In this document: in pieces, positions 1-5,018 of the stretch
Numbering within the stretch: the first letter of the stretch is position 1
Layout of the letters: the number at the start of each line of letters is the position of its first letter
Source of the DNA: OPU3-GD-OMZ sp001901525
GTDB taxonomy: Bacteria > Pseudomonadota > Gammaproteobacteria > Methylococcales > Methylomonadaceae
Length of the DNA stretch: 5,018 bases
Direction: 5' to 3'
Assembly: GCA_963981505.1 (NCBI GenBank)
Contig: CAXCEI010000063.1
Location: 1-5,018 of the forward strand
The notes under the pieces: model-generated
The model's input: the letters and a program-made list of their open reading frames with translations, nothing else
Told to the model about the DNA's origin: nothing
The model's database searches: none
Program-made: the position numbers and the translations under genes

Positions 1-381
1 TGAAAAGACATGTTTTCTAATATCATCAACAGAAGGAATCTTAAGCACTTTACCCGCGAATAAATAATTCTCATTACCGCGAAAAAATGCTTTCGGGTTT
101 TCTTTCATAATCACATTTCTCACCAATCGAATACTGAGATTAGTGGTGCCATAAGCTTTTAATGCAATCCCTTTGAGCGTATCACCCTTTGCAATGGTGT
201 AACGTTGACCCGGTGCAATTTTACCTGGCTTAGCTTTAAGTGCTTTTTTTGCTATTTTAAATTCATTCATTAAAATAGACAGCGCATGCTGGTTGGCAGA
301 ATCAACATCTGCATAACCCGTCTTAAACGGTATCACTAAGATGAAAAATAAAATAAAACAGTTAATCATTTTGGCATTCAT
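1..381 (-). CDS. Secreted protein with FimV-type LysM domain, 3' end missing
   Basis: This reading frame is open from the ATG at 381 to the window edge, giving the first 127 residues of a longer protein. Residues 1-24 look like a Sec signal peptide: a hydrophobic stretch around CFILFFILVIPF, then TGYA before Asp25. A short basic helical stretch (about 36-53) precedes a LysM domain at about 60-116, which opens with YTIAKGDTLKGIA and ends NPKAFFRGNENYLFAGKVLKIP. The NP-AF-N-L-G-L-IP pattern is the variant seen at the N-terminus of FimV/HubP polar proteins. LysM domains bind peptidoglycan, so a periplasmic wall-binding role is likely. The gene is third in a unit behind flgP and flgT, 16 nt after flgT, which suggests a role in the flagellar ring or in anchoring the motor to the wall; that role is inferred. 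It could instead be the start of a long FimV/HubP-like protein, because the C-terminus is not visible. Confidence 0.85.
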   Translation of the reverse strand, partial: MNAKMINCFILFFILVIPFKTGYADVDSANQHALSILMNEFKIAKKALKAKPGKIAPGQRYTIAKGDTLKGIALKAYGTTNLSIRLVRNVIMKENPKAFFRGNENYLFAGKVLKIPSVDDIRKHVFS

Positions 382-388
382 GAATTGG

Positions 389-395
389 CACCTTT
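389..395 (-). promoter_or_regulatory. Ribosome binding site of the LysM gene
   Basis: On the minus strand AAAGGTG lies 7 nt before the ATG at 381, within the 16-nt gap after the flgT stop. It supports this start over the ATG that would begin at 377, which is in another frame and meets a stop within three codons. Confidence 0.6.
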
Positions 396-397
396 AG

Positions 398-1558
398 TTA
401 TAGTGCAATAACAAACTTTTGTTCACTTAGCGGTTGCATCTCACTCAAGTCACGCCCTAAGGGTATGACAAATGAGCTGTTCTTTTTTACCGAAATGACT
501 TTAAATAAATCAATAAAATCACTGTTTAATTTTTCAGTGATATCATCAATATAATTAAGCGGTAACACCAACAATAATTGTCCAATAGTTATATTATGCA
601 TCGACCCCATTTGTAATTGAATAGATTTAGCTTTTACAGAGACATGGGTTATGGGCGGTTGACAATTGAACTGGGATTTTACCTGTTGCCAGGACTCAGT
701 TAACCACGCTTCTACCTGATGATCTAGGCGAGCCGCATTTTGATCTGAAAAATAATCGACTGGCAAGGCCTCAAAAATTTGAGTAATTTCATGCTGTTCA
801 AAAGGGGGTTTATTATCATGATAAACCATGGATAGTTTAAATTCTTTGTTAACAGGCAAGGTGTTTTCGATGTCTGTTTCTACCAGTCGAGTAATACTAT
901 CCAGATAATTAAAAGAAGCGGTCAACCCTCGATACAGATCATAGGTAATATTTTTCATACGATCCGGTTGATGCCACTTTGCCATAATAGTAATCAATTG
1001 CGTGTTGGTTTTACCATTTGACGGTAAAAAGCTTGCACCGTAGTAGCTTTTATATTGGTATTGTTTTTTTAAAACAAAACCGCTTTCATTCTGGATTAAA
1101 CGATTCATCTTTTTTGATGCCGCACGCAAGACAGCGCTTAGATCATGCGTAGCATCTGAAGTAATATTACCATCACGAATAACCTTCACCGCAACTTGTT
1201 TTCGCAACCGATTACTTGAACATGAATTAGGATCTGTATCTTTTAAAAAATGAATACCTGCCTTCACATAATGATTTTTACCCGCTGACGTTTCCTCAAG
1301 AATATCAATTTTCTGAATGGAAAGATTTGATTTCAAAATCACGGTTTCATGTAACTGCCCGTGACTATCAAGCATACTGTTACTGATGAGGTTAGCCTTT
1401 TGACTTAACGCTGCTTTTCTGAGTGCATCTGAAATAGCCTGTTTTTTCGCTTGTATCAGTTGTCCCGACTGAATGGTGGCGTTACCTTCTGATTCAATGT
1501 AATTCGCCTGTGCTGTGGTACACAACAGGGCAACAAAAACACTAAAGATTTTCTTCAT
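398..1558 (-). CDS. flgT: Flagellar H-ring protein FlgT
   Basis: The product is a periplasmic flagellar basal-body protein of 386 residues, close to the usual length of FlgT. In Vibrio, FlgT builds the H ring around the LP ring and is needed for T-ring (MotX/MotY) assembly. Residues 1-18 form a signal peptide ending TAQA before Asn19. The N-terminal domain (about 19-110) carries the family pattern ATIQSGQLIQAKKQAISDAL at 27-46. A middle domain starts near LRKQVAVKVI (118-127). The C-terminal domain (about 303-386) has the MGSMHNITIGQLLLVLP motif and ends in VISVKKNSSFVIPL. The mature protein has only two cysteines, C113 and C299. The start lies 4 nt after the flgP stop with no clear Shine-Dalgarno sequence, so translation is probably coupled to flgP. 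The assignment rests on recognised family patterns and the flgP neighbour; sequence divergence leaves domain borders approximate. Confidence 0.88.
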   Translation of the reverse strand: MKKIFSVFVALLCTTAQANYIESEGNATIQSGQLIQAKKQAISDALRKAALSQKANLISNSMLDSHGQLHETVILKSNLSIQKIDILEETSAGKNHYVKAGIHFLKDTDPNSCSSNRLRKQVAVKVIRDGNITSDATHDLSAVLRAASKKMNRLIQNESGFVLKKQYQYKSYYGASFLPSNGKTNTQLITIMAKWHQPDRMKNITYDLYRGLTASFNYLDSITRLVETDIENTLPVNKEFKLSMVYHDNKPPFEQHEITQIFEALPVDYFSDQNAARLDHQVEAWLTESWQQVKSQFNCQPPITHVSVKAKSIQLQMGSMHNITIGQLLLVLPLNYIDDITEKLNSDFIDLFKVISVKKNSSFVIPLGRDLSEMQPLSEQKFVIAL

Positions 1559-1562
1559 TCGG

Positions 1563-2015
1563 CTAACTATTGTTTAGCATCGAACGTAGATCGTTTACGA
1601 TGGTTGAGGTTAATTCCAGTTTGGTTTCATAACTGTCATCCCCGACCGGCGAAATGCTTACTAAGTGTGCCCCATAAATAAGACCTTGTACATGGGCTCT
1701 TAAGGTATCACTTGAAACCACCATATCTTCAACCGTTGTTGTTGAATTAATGTTTTGGCCATAGACTTGTTCAATCAGGTTGCGATAGGCATCTAATTTG
1801 GAGGCTCTCATGGCCATTAAACGTCTTTGCGATATGTTATCGCTGTGTTGAGTGCTGATGTTGGCATAACCTACAGCAATTAATACCTCTTTTTTATAAA
1901 CGGGTAAAAATTTCTGATCAGCAGATGTATCTTCAGACATGACTTTATATTCAGTTTTCGCCGAACAGGCTGTTATCAACATCATAAATAACATAATTAA
2001 TATTTTTTTCAGCAT
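1563..2015 (-). CDS. flgP: Flagellar outer-membrane lipoprotein FlgP (LPP20 family)
   Basis: The product is a 150-residue lipoprotein of the LPP20/FlgP family. FlgP is required for motility in Vibrio cholerae and forms disk or H-ring structures at the outer membrane around the flagellar base; the related FlgP of Campylobacter forms the basal disk. The signal peptide carries the lipobox LITAC with lipidated Cys17, and Ser18 at the +2 position favours outer-membrane sorting. Family motifs visible are GYANIS (49-54), MAMRASKLDAYRNLIEQVYG (67-86) and GLIYGAHLVSISPVGDDSYE (111-130). The frame is open upstream to an ATG at 2093, but the start at 2015 is chosen because it has a GGAG ribosome site and puts the lipobox at the normal distance; the longer form would bury the signal peptide behind 26 extra residues. 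It is the first gene of the minus-strand unit. The usual Vibrio partner flgO is not in the window. Confidence 0.92.
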   Translation of the reverse strand: MLKKILIMLFMMLITACSAKTEYKVMSEDTSADQKFLPVYKKEVLIAVGYANISTQHSDNISQRRLMAMRASKLDAYRNLIEQVYGQNINSTTTVEDMVVSSDTLRAHVQGLIYGAHLVSISPVGDDSYETKLELTSTIVNDLRSMLNNS

Positions 2016-2022
2016 CACACCG

Positions 2023-2026
2023 CTCC
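2023..2026 (-). promoter_or_regulatory. Ribosome binding site deciding the flgP start
   Basis: GGAG on the minus strand lies 7 nt before the ATG at 2015. It is the best Shine-Dalgarno match of the minus-strand unit and selects the 150-residue lipoprotein over the 176-residue extended frame. Confidence 0.7.
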
Positions 2027-2039
2027 AATGCAAATAATA

Positions 2040-2055
2040 AACAAATCCATAGCCA
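2040..2055 (-). promoter_or_regulatory. Weak candidate sigma-54 promoter of flgP
   Basis: Minus-strand TGGCTATGGATTTGTT has the GG and TTG elements of a -24/-12 promoter at correct spacing (ten bases between GG and G), but the -12 reads GT instead of GC and two of the -24 bases differ from TGGCAC. Transcription would start near 2029, leaving a leader of about 14 nt, just enough for the GGAG site. FlrC/sigma-54 control of flgP is known in Vibrio cholerae, which is the main reason to keep this candidate. Confidence 0.22.
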
Positions 2056-2166
2056 CTCAATTGTGTAGCAATCACTATCCAGTAAACTTGCAATAAACAT
2101 GCCTGTTTTCAAATACCCACTGTTACCGCCATTCTCACTGTTAATTCAAGAAAATAACCGATACTG

Positions 2167-2208
2167 TTTATAGTTAAAACGGCAAATGATTGCCGTTTTA
2201 ACTATAAA
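2167..2208. terminator. Perfect 19-bp hairpin, terminator-like in both directions
   Basis: The left arm TTTATAGTTAAAACGGCAA (2167-2185) and the right arm (2190-2208) are exact reverse complements around the loop ATGA. The core is a CGGCAA/TTGCCG stem flanked by AAAA on one side and TTTT on the other, the usual form of a bidirectional intrinsic terminator, though the U-tract is only four bases before AACTATA. It lies upstream of both flanking genes, so no visible gene ends at it. It may insulate the two promoters, end a short transcript from within the region, or be an operator for a dimeric regulator. The repeat itself is certain; the terminator function is inferred. Confidence 0.6.
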
Positions 2209-2288
2209 TCTCAATACGGGCTCTGGTCAATTAAGGGTGCAAAGAAAAGACCTTAAAAAGGCAATGAATAAAGCTCTGCCCTAAGCCA

Positions 2289-2305
2289 TTGGCACTATAG
2301 TTGCT
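2289..2305 (+). promoter_or_regulatory. Sigma-54 (RpoN) promoter of flhA-flhF
   Basis: TTGGCACTATAGTTGCT matches the RpoN consensus TTGGCAC-N5-TTGCT at every conserved base, with ten bases between the -24 GG (2291-2292) and the -12 GC (2303-2304). The predicted transcription start is near 2316, 114 nt before flhA. Sigma-54 with an FlrA/FleQ- or FlrC/FleR-type activator drives flhA-class genes in polar flagellar hierarchies, so position, direction and regulon all agree. The activator site is not identified; GTCAATTAA at 2226-2234 resembles half of a FleQ-type box, but only loosely. Confidence 0.85.
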
Positions 2306-2315
2306 CAGTATTTAT

Positions 2316-2429
2316 ATGGTTTCATTTATAAAGTATAAATGCGCAATTATCAATTAATGTTAATAATAACAATCAATAACTTAAGCTATAGTATGAAGCA
2401 AGTACCCTGTCAAAATAATGTAAACGCTA
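2316..2429 (+). promoter_or_regulatory. Long AT-rich leader of flhA
   Basis: If the sigma-54 promoter is used, this is the untranslated leader. It is very AT-rich (for example TTAATGTTAATAATAACAAT at 2354-2373) and has no strong stem and no Shine-Dalgarno sequence before the start codon. An ATG at 2418-2420 followed directly by TAA is in frame with flhA. Activator sites downstream of the transcription start are known for some FlrC-controlled flagellar promoters of Vibrio, so the leader could hold such sites; none can be proven here. Confidence 0.4.
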
Positions 2430-4544
2430 ATGATTAATAACGCGGCACTGTCAAATTTTTGGCAGTCATTTTCAGTGCCTAATTCATCTTCACTGGTGAT
2501 TCCGAGCGTATTATTCTGCATCATTATGATGATGGTGGTACCCCTTCCGCCTTTTTTACTGGATTTGTTTTTTACCTTTAATATCACGCTATCGTTAGTG
2601 ATAGCTATGATTTGTATTAATGCGCTTAAACCCCTTGATTTTTCATCATTCCCAACTGTTTTATTATTTGCCACACTGTTACGGCTTGCACTTAATGTCG
2701 CCTCTACTCGTGTAATTTTGGTTGAAGGACACAATGGAACGGACTCAGCCGGAACGGTTATCCAAGCCTTTGGTGATTTTATCATTGGTGGTAATTATTT
2801 TGTCGGTATCATCGTTTTTTCCATTTTGATGATTATCAATTTTATCGTTATCACTAAAGGGGCCGGACGCGTTTCTGAAGTGACTGCACGTTTTACCTTA
2901 GATGCCATGCCCGGTAAACAAATGGCGATTGATGCTGATTTGAATGCCGGAATAATCACCAAAGAAGCCGCCAAACAACGTCGTGAAGAAGTCGCCGCAG
3001 AATCTGAATTTTATGGTTCTATGGATGGTGCTTCAAAATTTGTGAAGGGCGACGTCATTGCCGGTTTCATTATTTTAATAATAAATGTTCTCGGTGGTTT
3101 AGTGATTGGAACGTCAACCCATGGAATGACTTTTAATGATGCCGCGCATACCTACGTTTTATTAACCATTGGTGATGGTTTAGTCGCACAAATTCCATCA
3201 CTGTTATTATCAACGGCTACCGCCATTATCATTACCCGAGTGTCGTCAAGTTCATCGATGCACAGTCAATTAAAATTACAAATGGGTGACCCGCAGCCCT
3301 TAGCGGTGACTGCAGGTATTTTGACTATTTTAGGTTTTATTCCCGGCATGCCACATTTCGTATTTTTATTTCTGGCTGCGATTGCAGGTGGCATTGCTTT
3401 TTATTCCGCACGTTCAGGAAATTATCTCCCGTCAGACACCAGTGTACAAGGGGAGGGCGGCGATGTTGAAGAAGACGAAGACCCCAAAACTAAAGAGTTA
3501 AGTTGGGACGATGTTCCACGCCTTGATGTTATTGGACTTGAAGTCGGCTATGCACTGATTCCTTTGATTGATCAGTCACAAGGTGGTGACTTAATGCAAC
3601 GGATAAAAGGAGTCCGAAAAAAAGTATCTCATGATTTAGGGTTTTTAGTTCCAACAGTCAGACTGCGAGATAATTTAGAATTCTCTCCCAACCAATATCG
3701 GATCAATATTAACGGTGTAAGCCGTGGACAAAGTGAATTAATTCCAGGAAAGGAACTCGCTATTAACCCCGGTGTAACACACGGTGAATTAAGCGGCATT
3801 GACACACAAGACCCGGCTTTTGGAATGCCTGCCGTATGGATTGACCCTTCAGAACGCGAATACGCCCATACTCTGGGATACACGGTAGTCGATCCGTCAA
3901 CGGCTTTAGCCACCCACTTAAATAAAATTATTTTAGAAAATGCCAAAGAAGTCTTTGGCTATGATGAAGCTCAACAACTCCTCGACCAATTAGCTGAAGT
4001 GGCCCCTAAACTGGTTGAAACATTAGTACCTAACAAGTTATCTTTGGGCGCTTTTACAACCGTATTACAAAATCTTCTGGCCGAAGAAGTCCCTATCCGT
4101 GATATGCGAACAATCGTAGAAACGCTATTAGAAACCGCTGAACAAACTCAAAATCCAGATTTGTTAACATCGGCGGTCAGACCCACTATTGGTCGCATGA
4201 TAGTTCAATCACTCGTTGATGTAGAAGAATCGTTAAAAATTATTACGCTATCCACAGAAATGGAACAATTATTACATGACGTGCTAACGAGAAGTCAAGA
4301 ACAAGGTCTGGCTATTGAACCTAATCTTGCAGAACAGTTATTATCTAACCTTAAAACCAGTAGCGAAGATATTGTTAATCAAGGAATACAACCTATTTTA
4401 GTCGTCTCTCCCGGGATTAGACCCTGGATAGCTAAAATGGTCCGTCATCGTATACATGGAATGACCATTATAGGTTACAACGAAATTCCTGATGAAAAAG
4501 AAGTCCATGTGATTCACACTGTTGAATATAAATCTGATCAATAA
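2430..4544 (+). CDS. flhA: Flagellar biosynthesis protein FlhA, export gate
   Basis: FlhA is the large inner-membrane subunit of the flagellar type III export gate; it couples proton flow to export and docks substrates and chaperones through a cytoplasmic ring. The protein is 704 residues, normal for the family, and appears intact. The N-terminal half (about 20-325) is membrane-embedded, with segments near 22-42, 44-66, 120-142, 207-228, 242-268 and 290-325. Family motifs are LRLALNVASTRVILVEGH (84-101), VITKGAGRVSEV (140-151), MPGKQMAIDADLNAG (160-174) and FYGSMDGASKFVKGD (194-208). D208 matches the conserved aspartate of enterobacterial FlhA linked to proton use. An acidic linker (about 339-352) leads to the cytoplasmic domain, with VGYALIPLID (372-381), LAINPG (443-448), DPAFGMPAVWI (461-471) and VPIRDMRTIVETL (554-566). 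The start at 2430 aligns with the usual N-terminus, although no Shine-Dalgarno sequence precedes it. flhB is not adjacent on the left. Confidence 0.98.
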   Translation: MINNAALSNFWQSFSVPNSSSLVIPSVLFCIIMMMVVPLPPFLLDLFFTFNITLSLVIAMICINALKPLDFSSFPTVLLFATLLRLALNVASTRVILVEGHNGTDSAGTVIQAFGDFIIGGNYFVGIIVFSILMIINFIVITKGAGRVSEVTARFTLDAMPGKQMAIDADLNAGIITKEAAKQRREEVAAESEFYGSMDGASKFVKGDVIAGFIILIINVLGGLVIGTSTHGMTFNDAAHTYVLLTIGDGLVAQIPSLLLSTATAIIITRVSSSSSMHSQLKLQMGDPQPLAVTAGILTILGFIPGMPHFVFLFLAAIAGGIAFYSARSGNYLPSDTSVQGEGGDVEEDEDPKTKELSWDDVPRLDVIGLEVGYALIPLIDQSQGGDLMQRIKGVRKKVSHDLGFLVPTVRLRDNLEFSPNQYRININGVSRGQSELIPGKELAINPGVTHGELSGIDTQDPAFGMPAVWIDPSEREYAHTLGYTVVDPSTALATHLNKIILENAKEVFGYDEAQQLLDQLAEVAPKLVETLVPNKLSLGAFTTVLQNLLAEEVPIRDMRTIVETLLETAEQTQNPDLLTSAVRPTIGRMIVQSLVDVEESLKIITLSTEMEQLLHDVLTRSQEQGLAIEPNLAEQLLSNLKTSSEDIVNQGIQPILVVSPGIRPWIAKMVRHRIHGMTIIGYNEIPDEKEVHVIHTVEYKSDQ

Positions 4545-4555
4545 CGGCTTATATT

Positions 4556-5018
4556 ATGAATATTAAAAGAATTGTAGAAATCGATACCCGCACTGCCATG
4601 GACAAGGTTAGAGAGTTGTTTGGCGATGATGCGGTCATTTTATCGAATAAAAAACTGGGTAAAAAGGTAGAAATTATTGCTGCTATTGATCTTGAAGATG
4701 GCGTTGTTGATTTTAATCAATCTAAATCCGCTACAATTGGTAAAGAATCAACTGATCATGAATATGAATCTTTTTTTAAAGTGATGCAAAACCAAAATAA
4801 TCCCGTTGATTATCAAACATTATCAGCTGAAGCTCACTATAAGGCACAGCAACAGATCACAAACCATGGGCATCAGCCACATCAGTCTTTTACCGCCATT
4901 GATAGACGCCATTCACAGTATGAGGGATCGCCGGTTAAACTACGCGCCGGTAACAAAGGTCACTCCGGTTCAACAACACCGTCAATAAAACTGAACAATG
5001 GAAAAAAAACACCTGAGC
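4556..5018 (+). CDS. flhF: Polar flagellar placement GTPase FlhF, 3' end missing
   Basis: FlhF is an SRP-type GTPase that directs flagellar assembly to the cell pole and, with FlhG, controls flagellar number. The frame is open from 4556 to the window edge, giving 154 residues. The N-terminal B domain is clear: MNIKRIVEIDTRTAMDKVRE (1-20) followed by DDAVILSNKK (24-33) and VEIIAAID (38-45), the standard FlhF opening. Residues from about 50 onward form the variable linker, here rich in Gln, His and Asn (for example HYKAQQQITNHGHQPHQ at 94-110). The GTP-binding NG domain lies beyond the window, so catalytic residues cannot be checked. The gene starts 11 nt after flhA, an order widespread in polarly flagellated gammaproteobacteria, and is probably cotranscribed with it. 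No Shine-Dalgarno sequence is visible, so coupling to flhA translation is likely. Confidence 0.93.
   Translation, partial: MNIKRIVEIDTRTAMDKVRELFGDDAVILSNKKLGKKVEIIAAIDLEDGVVDFNQSKSATIGKESTDHEYESFFKVMQNQNNPVDYQTLSAEAHYKAQQQITNHGHQPHQSFTAIDRRHSQYEGSPVKLRAGNKGHSGSTTPSIKLNNGKKTPE

Larger units (their letters stand above)
2016..2429. other. Divergent intergenic region between flgP and flhA
   Basis: This 414-nt stretch separates two units that point away from each other. In order along the plus strand it holds the flgP leader with weak promoter candidates (2030-2100), a perfect inverted repeat shaped like a terminator (2167-2208), a mixed stretch with the small inverted repeat TTAAGG/CCTTAA (2231-2236 and 2251-2256), a sigma-54 promoter for flhA (2289-2305) and an AT-rich flhA leader. 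No convincing protein gene is present; two tiny plus-strand frames (2028-2096 and 2099-2173) lack ribosome sites. Confidence 0.85.

Noticed and set aside
2016..2093. Upstream in-frame extension of flgP to an ATG at 2093
   Set aside because: It would place 26 residues before a clear lipoprotein signal peptide, and the start at 2015 has a GGAG site at proper distance.
2143..2165. Possible sigma-28 promoter around CCGATACT
   Set aside because: The -10-like CCGATA is present, but no TAAA-type -35 lies at the right distance.
2231..2256. Inverted repeat TTAAGG/CCTTAA upstream of the sigma-54 promoter
   Set aside because: Six-base arms separated by 14 nt can arise by chance in AT-rich DNA and match no activator box I can name with confidence; noted only within the intergenic description.
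2381..2785. 134-codon minus-strand frame opposite the flhA start
   Set aside because: It is antisense to well-conserved FlhA coding sequence, shows no recognised motif and covers the sigma-54-driven leader; it is a shadow frame.
3629..3946. 105-codon minus-strand frame inside flhA
   Set aside because: It lies wholly opposite conserved FlhA cytoplasmic-domain sequence, with no family resemblance.
4806..4988. 60-codon plus-strand frame inside flhF
   Set aside because: It is out of frame within the FlhF linker, has no ribosome site and no known domain.

Overview
The window holds part of a polar-flagellum locus from an AT-rich gammaproteobacterium. The evidence is the pairing of flhA with flhF, the polar-placement GTPase gene, together with flgP and flgT, which encode outer-membrane-associated rings known from polarly flagellated bacteria such as Vibrio. 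Genus cannot be assigned from the sequence alone. No tRNA, rRNA, insertion sequence, CRISPR array or phage gene was seen.

There are two divergent transcription units. On the minus strand, reading leftward from about position 2015, lie flgP (lipoprotein), flgT (periplasmic H-ring protein, 4 nt downstream) and a secreted protein with a FimV-type LysM domain (16 nt further, running off the left edge). On the plus strand, flhA (export-gate protein of the flagellar type III secretion system) starts at 2430, and flhF follows 11 nt after it and runs off the right edge.

The 414-nt region between flgP and flhA contains a perfect 19-bp inverted repeat with a 4-nt loop (2167-2208), built like a bidirectional terminator. 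Downstream of it is a near-consensus sigma-54 promoter (2289-2305) facing flhA, with an inferred leader of about 114 nt. An in-frame AUG-UAA lies 9 nt before the flhA start. flgP has a good ribosome binding site but only weak promoter candidates.

Functionally, FlhA belongs to the inner-membrane gate that exports flagellar subunits. FlhF sets where and how many flagella are built. FlgP and FlgT form ring structures around the basal body at the outer membrane and periplasm. The LysM protein may connect these rings to peptidoglycan; that is an inference from its neighbours and domain, and it is the least characterised part of the window. The core genes look ordinary and intact. No wholly new system is evident.
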